From the NCBI GenBank assembly GCA_965279285.1, contig OZ257148.1, positions 682,001 to 746,000 on the forward strand: a DNA stretch of 64,000 bases. The letters are read 5' to 3'. The stretch's first letter is position 1, and every line of letters starts with the position of its first letter. Below, piece after piece: positions 55,121 to 63,994 of this stretch. Made by a program: the position numbers and the translations under genes. The stretch comes from G965279335 sp965279285 (GTDB lineage: Bacteria; Pseudomonadota; Gammaproteobacteria; DSM-16500). The notes under the pieces are model-generated. The model worked only from the letters and a program-made list of their open reading frames with translations. It searched no databases and was not told the origin of the DNA.

Positions 55121-56017
55121 ATGCCTTGGTTAGTTAATGCAGCACAGCTAGATAAATTTCGCAAAAGCCAAAAATCATTTTTAATTTTAGATGCTAGCTG
55201 GCATCATCCTTCTGATAATCGGGATGCAAAGCAAGAGTTTCTTAACCAGCATATTGTTGATGCACAGTTTTTTGATTTAACTGATTTTGTTGATCCCACT
55301 GCTACCGTACCTAATCAATTAATTCTTGATGAAAAAAGCATTAGTGAAAAACTCAGTGCACTTGGTTTGCGTAATGATTTCAAAATATTTATTTATGATA
55401 ATAGCAGTGTCCATAGTGCTTGTCGGGTCTTATGGATGTTGAAAATGTTTGGGCATAATCCTAATTTACTTTATATTTTGGACGGTGGATTTAAGGCTTG
55501 GGAAAACATGGGTGGCAAAATGATAGCAGGGCCAGCAGCAGTTTCTTCTCGGCAATACACAGCAACGATACAGCCGCAGTATTTGCGCACACTTGAGCAG
55601 ATAAAAAATAATTGTCATCATCCAGTAGAACAAATTATTGATGTGCGTCATCCAGTTAGATTTTGTGGTGGCAAAGAGGGGCGTTCTGGTGTGCGAGCAG
55701 GTCATATTCCGGGTAGTTTTTCTTTTCCCTATTTCACCATGTTAGAAAAAGATGGAACTTTGCGGACCTTAGATAAAATTCGTCGTCAAATGTCTGATGT
55801 GAGCATTTCCTTGGATCATCCTATTATTGCCTCGTGTGGGTCGGGAATGACGGCGCCTATCTTAAGTTTTGTCCTTGACTTAATGGGACATGAAAATCAT
55901 GCGGTTTATGATGGTTCGTGGAGTGAGTGGGGCGCAGAAAAATTGTATACAGGTGAGCTTAGTCTCAATGAGAGACCTGTTGAAACCTGTTTAGATTATG
56001 CGATGTACGTTGGCTAA
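55121..56017 (+). CDS. sseA: 3-mercaptopyruvate sulfurtransferase
   Basis: The 298-aa protein has two rhodanese domains; the active Cys lies in ASCGSGMTAPI, the C-G-S-G-x-T loop of mercaptopyruvate rather than thiosulfate sulfurtransferases. The start MPWLVNAAQLDKF fits the family and has GAGGG about 9 nt upstream; the frame is open 37 codons further upstream. Confidence 0.9.
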   Translation: MPWLVNAAQLDKFRKSQKSFLILDASWHHPSDNRDAKQEFLNQHIVDAQFFDLTDFVDPTATVPNQLILDEKSISEKLSALGLRNDFKIFIYDNSSVHSACRVLWMLKMFGHNPNLLYILDGGFKAWENMGGKMIAGPAAVSSRQYTATIQPQYLRTLEQIKNNCHHPVEQIIDVRHPVRFCGGKEGRSGVRAGHIPGSFSFPYFTMLEKDGTLRTLDKIRRQMSDVSISLDHPIIASCGSGMTAPILSFVLDLMGHENHAVYDGSWSEWGAEKLYTGELSLNERPVETCLDYAMYVG

Positions 56018-56028
56018 TGATGCTTAAG

Positions 56029-57627
56029 TTATAATCGTTGTAACACATAAATATGGCCATAAACTGGCGCATTATTTTGTAGGCGAGTAACAGAGCTGGC
56101 ATAAAAAGCGAGATTTAGCTGATGTTTTTTTGCTAAGTTATCAAGATAATTTTTATGATGCGCAAAGCGACCTGATTGATTGACTTGAAAATCATGATCA
56201 GTGCTTATTTCCGCATTAAAAACAAAAAAACCATTGGGATATAAGGTTGAATAAACAGCTGTAAAAAGTGGTTCTAGATCTCCGCTGTATACCAATACAT
56301 CTCCAGCTAATATTAAATGATAATGCGATTGTTGCTTTTTTAAAAATAGAATTACATCTTCAGCTTTTAATTCGTCATAAATATTTTTTTGTTGTGCCTC
56401 GTGTAGCATTTTTGTTGAAAGATCAACGCCAGTTAATTTTTTTGCAGCAGACTTAAAGGGAATTCCGCAGAGTCCTGTGCCACAACCCAAATCTAAAATT
56501 TCCCAACTTGCATTAGGCAATGTCGAGATTTTTTTAATGGCATCAAATAATAAAATCGGTACTTGATAATCTAATGCTTTAACGAGGTGTGCATCATAGT
56601 GGTCAGCATAAGCATCAAATAAGGTGGAAATATACTCGGGAGGTGCCGTTAATAAGCGTTGATTTTTAGTGAGTGCATCAACAGTATAACGAATAGCTTG
56701 ATTTTCTGGCTGTAAGCGTAATGCAGCTTGAAAATGCGGTAATGCAAGGCCAGGATGTTGTTTTGCTAAAAATAATCCACCCAAATTATTGTGCGCTTCA
56801 AAATAATCAGGATTGATTTGTAGCGCTTGTTGATAATTCTGGATGGCGCCGTCAGTATTGTCGAGTTGAGTATTGATGACGCCAAGATTAAATAAAATCT
56901 GTGTGTCGGTAGGCGCAAGTTCTAGTGCAGCTAAGTAATGTTTTTTTGCTTCGATTAAGGCGCCTTGTTTTAAAAAGCAAGTGGCTAAGTTGGATTGGGT
57001 TTCAACATGGTAAGGATGTTCTTTTTCAATAATTAAAAAATGGGCTTCAGCTTGGCTGATTTTTTCTAAGCGCATAAGAGTGCAGGCTAAATGAAATCGT
57101 GCTGCAAAATGTTTAGGTGCGTGTTCTAATAAATTTTCATAAAGTTTGACTGTGGCATCTAGTTCATTATTTTTGATTAAAGCAAGGCCGAGATTGTAAT
57201 GGGCATCGATGTAATCGGGTTGTTTGTCGAGCGCTAAACGATATGCTTGAATGGCTTCTGGAAAGCGGCCTTCTGCGTGATAAATAATGCCTAAATTATT
57301 ATAAGCTGAAATGCAATTGGGGTCATTTTCAATGATGTGTTGTAAAATTTCGCGTGCTTCGCTAAACAAGCCTTCATACTTGTAAACATTAGCAAGATGC
57401 AGATAAAGTACTGGATTTTTGGGTTGTAATTGAATAGCTGTTTGTAGGTAGGTTTTCGCTTCAGCGAATTTATCTTCTTGAGCGAATAAAATGGCAAGAG
57501 CATGCAATATCTCAACATTGTTGGGTTGTTGTTTGAGAAGTTGTAAATAACCTGCTGTTGCTTCAGCATTATTCCCCGCGCGATGTAATTTTTGTACTTC
57601 AGCAAAGTTAAGTATTTTTTTAGCCAT
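56029..57627 (-). CDS. TPR-repeat protein with C-terminal SAM methyltransferase domain
   Basis: The 532-aa protein has about nine tetratricopeptide repeats in its first 330 residues (for example NNLGIIYHAEGRFPEAIQAY). A class I methyltransferase domain follows: motif I EILDLGCGTGLCGIPF, VDLSTKMLHEAQQ, and LILAGDVLVYSGDLEPLF. The target is unknown. Similar TPR-methyltransferase fusions are common in Legionellales and other proteobacteria. Confidence 0.85.
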   Translation of the reverse strand: MAKKILNFAEVQKLHRAGNNAEATAGYLQLLKQQPNNVEILHALAILFAQEDKFAEAKTYLQTAIQLQPKNPVLYLHLANVYKYEGLFSEAREILQHIIENDPNCISAYNNLGIIYHAEGRFPEAIQAYRLALDKQPDYIDAHYNLGLALIKNNELDATVKLYENLLEHAPKHFAARFHLACTLMRLEKISQAEAHFLIIEKEHPYHVETQSNLATCFLKQGALIEAKKHYLAALELAPTDTQILFNLGVINTQLDNTDGAIQNYQQALQINPDYFEAHNNLGGLFLAKQHPGLALPHFQAALRLQPENQAIRYTVDALTKNQRLLTAPPEYISTLFDAYADHYDAHLVKALDYQVPILLFDAIKKISTLPNASWEILDLGCGTGLCGIPFKSAAKKLTGVDLSTKMLHEAQQKNIYDELKAEDVILFLKKQQSHYHLILAGDVLVYSGDLEPLFTAVYSTLYPNGFFVFNAEISTDHDFQVNQSGRFAHHKNYLDNLAKKHQLNLAFYASSVTRLQNNAPVYGHIYVLQRL

Positions 57628-57731
57628 TGTTGTCTCACTTATAAAATCGTTATTTTCATTGCGGCATAATTATTTTTATTACGTTATAATCTTTAAATTA
57701 GAATTGTAAGTAGGATAATACCATAGATACT

Positions 57732-59003
57732 ATGCAATCAATTCAAGTAGTAAAAAAACCTATTCAAGCCACCATTTTTATTCCTGGGTCTAAAAGTATT
57801 ACTCATCGTGCCCTGTTATTGGCCGCATTGGCTGATGGAGTATCAGAATTATTCAATATTTTAATTAGTGATGATACGTGTGTCTTTATTGAAGCATTGC
57901 ATGAGTTGGGTGTAACAGTCATGTTAGATAAAGAAACTCGTTCTTGTATTGTGGGTGGTGTGGGTGGTGCTTTTCCAAAAAAACAAGCGGCTGTATGGTG
58001 TGGCGATGCTGAGACAGCCGCACAATTTTTACTAGTGGCTTGTGCTGCAACATCAGGAGTTTATCAATTTAGCGGTTCTATTCAGCTGTCTAGTCAGCCT
58101 ATTTTGACTTTGTTAAAGATATTGCAGATGCAGGGTATGGTTATTAATCCAGAGAGCGCTAAGACTATGCCTTTTGAAATAATAGGGGCAGAAGGTTTGC
58201 AGGGTGGGGAACTCACTATTGATAGCTCGGAGAACGGTCAATTTGTTTCAGCATTGTTAATGTTAGCGCCTTTTGCAAAAATACCGATGTTATTAAAAAC
58301 AGAGAGCTTAGTGAGTGAGCCTTATGTTGATATGACTTGTGCAATGATGTCAGAATTTGGTGTGTTGGCTAGGCGTATGCATAGTGCACGTTTTTATGTG
58401 CCTATTCCTCAGCGTTATCATGCGCGCGATTATACTGTTGAACCAGATCTATCGACGGCAGCTTATTTTTTTGCAGCAGCAGCGGTGACTGGCGGAGAGG
58501 TGAGTATTCAAGCTATCGATAGAGCTAGCTCTAAGCAAGGAGATGTGGCATTTCTTACTATATTGGAAAAAATGGGTTGCAAAATAAGTGAAACATCTCA
58601 GAGTTTAACTGTGAAAGGCGTTACAGAGTTGCAAGGTATCAATGTTGATATGCGTCATTTTTCTGATACATTTATGACATTGGCTGCAATTGCACCGTTT
58701 GCTAAAACACCGACAACAATGACGAATATTGCACATGCTCGGTTAAAAGAGTCGGATCGTATTATGGCAATGCATCAAGGATTGGAAAGATTAAAAATTA
58801 AAGTAGAGTCAGGCAGTGATTGGATTAAAGTTTATCCCGGAATTCCACAGGCTGCGATGATAGATAGTTTTAATGATCATCGAATTGCTATGGCGTTTGC
58901 TGTTATGGGTTTACGAGTTGCCGGCATAAAAATTGCTGGGGCAGAATGTGTAAGTAAAGCTTGCCCAGAATTTTTTAAGCTGTGGGAAAAGTTAGTTGTG
59001 TAA
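57732..59003 (+). CDS. aroA: EPSP synthase-family protein with altered PEP site
   Basis: The 423-aa product is clearly of the 3-phosphoshikimate 1-carboxyvinyltransferase fold. It keeps PGSKSITHR, DMRHFSDTFMTLAAIAPFA (Asp), ARLKESDRI, FNDHRIAMAF and CVSKACPEFF. However, where AroA normally has N-A-G-T-A-M-R it has DAETAAQ (92-98), so Gly96 of E. coli becomes Glu94 and Arg100 becomes Gln98. Arg124 and Arg128 positions are Gln118 and Gln122 in GSIQLSSQPI. These residues bind PEP. So activity, or glyphosate response, may be unusual. It seems to stand alone in its transcript. Confidence 0.88.
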   Translation: MQSIQVVKKPIQATIFIPGSKSITHRALLLAALADGVSELFNILISDDTCVFIEALHELGVTVMLDKETRSCIVGGVGGAFPKKQAAVWCGDAETAAQFLLVACAATSGVYQFSGSIQLSSQPILTLLKILQMQGMVINPESAKTMPFEIIGAEGLQGGELTIDSSENGQFVSALLMLAPFAKIPMLLKTESLVSEPYVDMTCAMMSEFGVLARRMHSARFYVPIPQRYHARDYTVEPDLSTAAYFFAAAAVTGGEVSIQAIDRASSKQGDVAFLTILEKMGCKISETSQSLTVKGVTELQGINVDMRHFSDTFMTLAAIAPFAKTPTTMTNIAHARLKESDRIMAMHQGLERLKIKVESGSDWIKVYPGIPQAAMIDSFNDHRIAMAFAVMGLRVAGIKIAGAECVSKACPEFFKLWEKLVV

Positions 59004-59023
59004 GTTTTTATTCTTGTGATGGG

Positions 59024-59174
59024 GTAATTATTCCGCAGTGAGGAAGTTTGGTGGGCACGCTGCGCTTTGCCCACCCTACTAAATGCCAGCTAGAAGCACG
59101 CTGGCATGACAAGATTTCGTAGGGTGGGCAAAGCGCAGCGTGCCCACCAAACTTCCTCACTGCGGAATAATTAC
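59024..59174. repeat. Type-1 palindromic element, copy 14, with variant tip
   Basis: The outer tips read GTAATTATTCCGCAGTGAGG and its exact complement, so the tip itself differs from TATTCAGC and the change is present in both arms. The loop is the TGCCAGCTAGAAGCACGCTG type. Its right end holds the pcnB stop codon. Confidence 0.93.
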
Positions 59175-60592
59175 TGCGATGGTGGTGCTGTAGTTATTTT
59201 TTTCTTGATGGTTCTTTTTTTGCGTTTTTTCTTGTTAGATTGTATTGTGGATTTACCTATCCCTTTTAGTAAAACTTCTCGTTGCTGATCATCCGCATCA
59301 TAAAACAAAGTCCACCATTGACCGAGTTCTTGTACGGGTTCACCGGTTTGCCCGCGTAATAAGAGTAAATCATACGCAGCGCGAAACCGTGGATGTGCAA
59401 GTAAGCGATGTGCGCGTGCGCCATGCCGTTGTGTAAAACGAAATTGCAGTAAGCAGATTTCGCGTATAATAGCTTGTAATGCTCGAGGAATAGCGAGTCT
59501 TTCTGTCAAGTCTTTTGAGGCTAGATGTACCGCTTTTTCATGTAAGACATAAGGTGGTATGTTAGTATCTTGTCCTTCGAGTAAATAATGTTTAGCTGAT
59601 GGCCATAAAAAAATGGCAAAGATAAAAGCGGGTGAAACAGTTTTTTTCTCTTTCACGCGATCATCGGTATTTTTTAATCCAGCCTCGAGAAATTTTAAAT
59701 TATCAGTATTGTTTAGATAGGTATGACTTGCGGGCAATAGCTCAGCCAGTAGTTGATATTTGCGTAATAATCGAAATGTGGGAAGTATAGCGCCTTCATG
59801 AAATAGTTTTGCGAGCTCTAAATAAAGCCGAGCAGGGGAAACTTTTTGGAGTAAATGATGCAGCTCTAAAATAGGTCTTTCTGTGTCGGGGGCAATGTTG
59901 AGATTGAGTTTGCCAATAAAGCGAATTGCACGTAATAAGCGAACTGGGTCTTCATGAAAGCGTGCCGTCGGTTCACCTATCATTCTGATAGTTTGGGTGT
60001 GAATGTCTTGCATTCCATTGACATAATCGACAACTGAGTAATCAGCAATATTATAGTAAAGACCGTTGATGGTGAAGTCACGTCGACAAGCATCGTCTTC
60101 GATAAGGCCGTAGACATTGTCTCGCACTATCATGCCTTGATGTGTTTTGGCATGTTGCTCATGTTCAGCATTTTCATGATGAGTGCGGAAGGTGGCTACT
60201 TCAATAATTTCTTTGCCAAAGACAATATGGGCGAGGCGGAAACGTTTGCCGATAAGGCGGCAATTTCTGAACAGTTTACGGACTTCATCAGGATGTGCAT
60301 TAGTGGCGATATCAAAATCTTTCGGTGCTCGATTTAAGAGCAGATCGCGCACGCAGCCACCGACGAGGTAAGCGTCAAAGCCGGAATTATGTAGTCTATA
60401 CAATACCTTAAGGGCATTATGATTAATATCCTTACGGGAAATAGTATGTTCTGCGCGGGGAATAATAGTCGGCTGAATTGTGGATTTAGCGGGAGACGTT
60501 TTCTTCCTAAAATGTTTTACGATCCCTTTTAACAACTTAATAATTTTCTGATCCTCATCTTTATAAAGTGACAATTTGTCGTATGATAGCAT
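59171..60592 (-). CDS. pcnB: Poly(A) polymerase I
   Basis: The 473-aa class II nucleotidyltransferase adds poly(A) tails that speed RNA decay. It has AYLVGGCVRDLLLNRAPKDFD (catalytic GG and D-x-D), RRDFTINGLYYNI, RFHEDPVRLLRAIRF and a basic tail ending KKRKKRTIKKKITTAP. The basic C-terminus separates PcnB from Cca. The stop TAA is in the tip of a palindromic element. Confidence 0.95.
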   Translation of the reverse strand: MLSYDKLSLYKDEDQKIIKLLKGIVKHFRKKTSPAKSTIQPTIIPRAEHTISRKDINHNALKVLYRLHNSGFDAYLVGGCVRDLLLNRAPKDFDIATNAHPDEVRKLFRNCRLIGKRFRLAHIVFGKEIIEVATFRTHHENAEHEQHAKTHQGMIVRDNVYGLIEDDACRRDFTINGLYYNIADYSVVDYVNGMQDIHTQTIRMIGEPTARFHEDPVRLLRAIRFIGKLNLNIAPDTERPILELHHLLQKVSPARLYLELAKLFHEGAILPTFRLLRKYQLLAELLPASHTYLNNTDNLKFLEAGLKNTDDRVKEKKTVSPAFIFAIFLWPSAKHYLLEGQDTNIPPYVLHEKAVHLASKDLTERLAIPRALQAIIREICLLQFRFTQRHGARAHRLLAHPRFRAAYDLLLLRGQTGEPVQELGQWWTLFYDADDQQREVLLKGIGKSTIQSNKKKRKKRTIKKKITTAPPSQ

Positions 60593-60966
60593 TGTTTGGT
60601 AAGGGTAATCTACTTAGAAATAAGGATAGAGCAGTGGGAATTGTTGGTGGGGTTGGGTTACTTTGATTGAATTGGGTTTCTTTTTCTGGTGGTTAGGATG
60701 TTGTTCTTTCATGGTGGTAATGTGGGCTTGAGTTTTGTAGGGAGTGGTGTGTTGATTAGCAAGTTGGAAAAACTATCAGGTTAAAATAAGTCCAATATTG
60801 GTAATATCCCTGCGAGAAACGAATAAAATTTTTAATACAAGGAGTAATCCATATCCCATCCGCCAATTACAATCTCTCTGCTGTTGTTTCAGCTGATATG
60901 GACTTTTCTCAAGAGGTGTTCGAACTATATTTTCCGCCCTTCTATTTCAGCCAACCTTGTAACGAT
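60593..60966. other. 374-nt stretch without a clear gene
   Basis: The left part is G/T-rich on the plus strand. From about 60842 a plus-strand frame without a start (NYNLSAVVSADMDFSQEVFE...) runs for some 40 codons to TAA and may be a gene remnant. I recognise no family. It marks the change from core genes to accessory genes. Confidence 0.35.
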
Positions 60967-61416
60967 TTATATTTTTAAAATTAAAAATATTAAATATATT
61001 GATTCAAAAAACAAGATAGAAAGTTTAATTATAAAGCACACACTGCCTGGCTTGTTTATGCTGGGTGATTCAATCAGCTGTGATACATTTTTTATTTCAT
61101 TTTTGCTAATTTTTTCATTGTATTCTTCAGCCTTATTTTTATATAAAACACTTGATATTAAATACTGTGCAGCATCAAATAAAAAAAATAGCACAAGTAA
61201 GACTAAAACAATATTCACTTGATATGATATGCACTGACCATAGGTAAATGACTTGAATAGCCAGCATAGACCTCCTTCGCCTAATGCTAGTTGTCTGCAA
61301 GTGCTAGATAGAATTCTTGTATGTTCCCTATAAACTGACGAAAAGTTTTCATATATATATTGGTATAGTGTTTCTTTATGTTTTTCTTTGTCCGGAGCAT
61401 TGTTTTGTTCGTTCAT
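60967..61416 (-). CDS. Small membrane protein of unknown function
   Basis: The 149-aa protein has two or three hydrophobic segments (YQVNIVLVLLVLFFLFDAAQ and a C-terminal IKLSILFFESIYLIFLIL). Its middle has ALGEGGLCWLF, reminiscent of small proteins in mobile islands. It starts 2 nt after the stop of the exported protein gene upstream, so they form a unit. Function unknown. Confidence 0.6.
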   Translation of the reverse strand: MNEQNNAPDKEKHKETLYQYIYENFSSVYREHTRILSSTCRQLALGEGGLCWLFKSFTYGQCISYQVNIVLVLLVLFFLFDAAQYLISSVLYKNKAEEYNEKISKNEIKNVSQLIESPSINKPGSVCFIIKLSILFFESIYLIFLILKI

Positions 61417-61418
61417 TT

Positions 61419-61781
61419 TTAGTTTCTCGGTTTGAGTGGCGGGTTAATTCGAGGCGGCAATTGTGATATCGTTTCGTTGATTTTTCTTTGGGTGTCAGAA
61501 GAAAAAATCCCTTTGCTGGCATTTTCAATTTCGTCTCTGGTGAAGAGTATTTTTTCTTCGTTGCCTTTGTAAGTAATGACAGCTTGAACGGAGCCTTCTT
61601 TGGTTGATGTAATGCTAACCTTTGCCTCAGGGATGCCTAGCTTTGATGTTGAGTCTGCTATGATTTTTTCTATATAAAAATAGCTTTTACTTTGGCTCAT
61701 TTCAAATTTCTCCTGTGCAATACTTGAAAGAGGCAAATATGATAACAGTGTAAGTAATGCAATTTTTATGAGACTTTTCAT
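61419..61781 (-). CDS. Small exported protein of unknown function
   Basis: The protein is about 120 aa with a clear signal peptide (SLIKIALLTLLSYLPLSSIA) and a soluble mixed part ending in a Pro-rich tail (LPPRINPPLKPRN). The start used has GGTGA about 8 nt upstream; an ATG 33 nt earlier is possible. It is coupled to the small membrane protein downstream. Confidence 0.6.
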   Translation of the reverse strand: MKSLIKIALLTLLSYLPLSSIAQEKFEMSQSKSYFYIEKIIADSTSKLGIPEAKVSITSTKEGSVQAVITYKGNEEKILFTRDEIENASKGIFSSDTQRKINETISQLPPRINPPLKPRN

Positions 61782-61884
61782 GTTCATTTCACCAAAAGGC
61801 ATGGTTATTCTCATATTATATCTCTTTTTGAAGCTAATTTATTTTATTATTACCCGGCTGGGGTAGCATTGCCGCGATCACCTG

Positions 61885-61943
61885 CTTGACAAAAATGCAC
61901 AAAACCCATAGTATTACTATGTATTTCGTGCATTTTTATCAAG
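61885..61943 (+). promoter_or_regulatory. abiE promoter inside a long palindromic operator
   Basis: TTGACA (61886-61891), 17 nt and TAGTAT (61909-61914) form a good promoter. It is wrapped in a 16-nt inverted repeat (CTTGACAAAAATGCAC with GTGCATTTTTATCAAG, one mismatch). A smaller one, CATAGTATTACTATG, lies in the middle. AbiEi antitoxins are known to bind inverted repeats and repress their own operon. Confidence 0.75.
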
Positions 61944-61953
61944 TGAGTTAACT

Positions 61954-62754
61954 ATGAAGCCATGGGATTTCTTCAGTAAGTACCCCGTATTTACTAGCCA
62001 AGAATATGCTCAGTTCTTGGAGAAGGAGGAACATGCAAGCGAGAGAACGCAAGAGGCGCTGTTATCTTATCATGTTAAGGCGGGAAATTTGGTGCGAGTC
62101 CGCAGAGGGCTATTTGCGGTAGTGCCATCAGGGGCTTCATCAGAATCTTATGTAGCTGACCCCTATCTCGTCGCTGCCAAATTAGTTGACGATGCAGTGA
62201 TTGGCTATCACAGTGCTTTGGCTTTCTATGGTAAGAGTTATTCTGTCACGCATCAGTTTTGTGTATTAACCCACTCTCGGTCTACTGACATCCTTTTTCG
62301 TGAGGATGCATTTCGCCTGGTATTATTTCCAAAGTCGCTGAGAAAAAAAAATCAGGAGTTCTTTGGTGTGAAAACGATTTTACATCGAGGTTGTCAGTTG
62401 CGTGTAACAGGGTTTGAGCGAATCTTAGTTGATATGCTTGATCGACCAGATCTGAGCGGGGGGTGGGAGGAAGTTTGGCGCTCATTAGAATCAGTAGAAT
62501 ATTTTGATTTAGACAAAGTGATAGAGTATGCTTTACTACTTGATAACGTGACGACAATAGCGCTGGTTGGTTTTTACCTTGAGCAGCATCAAACGGAATT
62601 ACGTGTCAAAGAGTCCCACCTTACGCGATTAGAAACGCGCCGCCCCAAACAGCCACATTATGTTGATAAACAGCAAAAGTCATCCAGTAAATTTAATTCC
62701 CGTTGGAATTTAATCATCCCTATAGAAATTATTGAACAAACTTGGAAGGAATAA
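61954..62754 (+). CDS. abiEi: AbiEi-type antitoxin/transcription regulator
   Basis: The 266-aa protein begins with a winged-helix domain (FTSQEYAQFLEKEE, AGNLVRVRRGLFAVVP) and continues with the AbiEi C-terminal domain (YLVAAKLVDDAVIGYHSALAFYG, VTGFERILVDMLDRPDLSGG). It is the regulator of a type IV toxin-antitoxin and phage-exclusion pair. The toxin gene starts 2 nt after its stop. Confidence 0.88.
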   Translation: MKPWDFFSKYPVFTSQEYAQFLEKEEHASERTQEALLSYHVKAGNLVRVRRGLFAVVPSGASSESYVADPYLVAAKLVDDAVIGYHSALAFYGKSYSVTHQFCVLTHSRSTDILFREDAFRLVLFPKSLRKKNQEFFGVKTILHRGCQLRVTGFERILVDMLDRPDLSGGWEEVWRSLESVEYFDLDKVIEYALLLDNVTTIALVGFYLEQHQTELRVKESHLTRLETRRPKQPHYVDKQQKSSSKFNSRWNLIIPIEIIEQTWKE

Positions 62755-62756
62755 TA

Positions 62757-63728
62757 ATGAATTTGCGTCAAGAAGATTTGCAAAACATTGCAAAAACAGC
62801 GGGCTTCCGTGCGGAGATGTTAGAAAAAGTTATTCGATTAATCGAGTTATTAAATGAGTTGTTTGATAATACTTTTTTAAAACAGCGATTAGCTTTGAAA
62901 GGCGGTACGGCACTTAATCTATTTTATTTTAATTTGTCACGTCTATCGGTTGATATTGATCTCAATTATATCGGTTCTGTTGATCGCAATATTATGATTG
63001 AAGAACGTAAGGAGTTAGAGGCAATTTTAATTGGTTTATGTGAGCGTTCTGGATTTACTATAAAGCGTGTTGCGACTGAGCATGCTGGTGGTAAATGGCG
63101 TTTGAATTATGTAAGTGTAGTCCAACCTGGTGGTAATTTAGAGATCGATTTATCTTATTTGTATCGTGTAGTTTTTTGGCCTATAACGGTTAAGGATTCG
63201 TGCTTGGTAGGGCAATACCAAGCAAAAAATATACCATTGCTTGATATACATGAACTGGCTGCTGGAAAATTAGCGGCTCTAATGTCTAGACGTGCAAGCA
63301 GAGATTTATATGATGTGCATCGCTTGTTGGTTGATCCAAAGTTAGATCAAAAAATTGATATGGCACGGTTACGTTTAGCATTTGTTATTTATGGCGGTAT
63401 GAATAGGCATGATTGGAGAACGATTAAAATTGAAAATATTGGTTTTGATAGTGCAGAGCTTCAAAATAAATTGATTCCTGTGCTTAATCAAAATGATTTA
63501 CAACAGACTTCATTTGTCGAGCGTCTTGTCACTGAATGCCAAGATATTTTGTCACATCTTTTGCCATTCAATGAAAATGAAAAAAAATTCTTTGATCTTT
63601 TGTTAGACGAGGGTGAAATTGAGTCATCATTAATAACATCAGATACTGAGTTGCAGAAAAAGCTTAATTTACATCCTGGGTTACTCTGGAAGGCGCAGAA
63701 TGTAAAACAATTTAAAGCTAAAAAATGA
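62757..63728 (+). CDS. abiEii: AbiEii nucleotidyltransferase toxin
   Basis: The 323-aa protein has the nucleotidyltransferase core LALKGGTALNLFYF and RLSVDIDLNYIG (GG and D-x-D). DIHELAAGKLAALMSRRASRDLYDVH follows, the second AbiEii motif with Lys and an R-D-x-x-D run. ATG 62757 has AAGGAA about 6 nt upstream, overlapping the end of abiEi. AbiEii toxins halt growth reversibly, probably by modifying RNA. Confidence 0.9.
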   Translation: MNLRQEDLQNIAKTAGFRAEMLEKVIRLIELLNELFDNTFLKQRLALKGGTALNLFYFNLSRLSVDIDLNYIGSVDRNIMIEERKELEAILIGLCERSGFTIKRVATEHAGGKWRLNYVSVVQPGGNLEIDLSYLYRVVFWPITVKDSCLVGQYQAKNIPLLDIHELAAGKLAALMSRRASRDLYDVHRLLVDPKLDQKIDMARLRLAFVIYGGMNRHDWRTIKIENIGFDSAELQNKLIPVLNQNDLQQTSFVERLVTECQDILSHLLPFNENEKKFFDLLLDEGEIESSLITSDTELQKKLNLHPGLLWKAQNVKQFKAKK

Positions 63729-63734
63729 CTCTTG

Positions 63735-63808
63735 GTGTGGTTGCATCCAGTTGTTATGTATTTAATATTATTAGCAATAGCGTCTAGATCACTAAATTTG
63801 ACATACAT
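63735..63808 (-). pseudogene. N-terminal remnant of an unknown gene, cut at the abiE boundary
   Basis: Behind AGGAAGAA a frame starts MYVKFSDLDAIANNIKYIT and then enters sequence antisense to the abiEii end, where its composition changes (Phe- and Cys-rich). I take only the first 20 or so codons as real coding remains. Confidence 0.35.
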
Positions 63809-63814
63809 TTCTTC

Positions 63815-63994
63815 CTATATTTCTTGTTGATTGCAAGCATCAATCATGTCTTGAATGTCAGAGATGATTTCTTCTTTTTCGTTTTGTTCATTTTCTTCAG
63901 ACCATAGATTTAATAAATCAGCAACGCCTTCAAATTCTAAGGCTGTTTTTATAGCAGTTACTATAAAAATACTGGGCAATTTTTCTTTTTCCAT
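63815..63994 (-). CDS. Small hypothetical protein
   Basis: A 59-codon frame starts MEKEKLPSIFIVTAIKTALE and ends DMIDACNQQEI. It is acidic, without a signal peptide. Its stop lies 6 nt before the start of the remnant frame at 63808, which has a clear ribosome site, so the two look like an operon. Family unknown. Confidence 0.5.
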   Translation of the reverse strand: MEKEKLPSIFIVTAIKTALEFEGVADLLNLWSEENEQNEKEEIISDIQDMIDACNQQEI

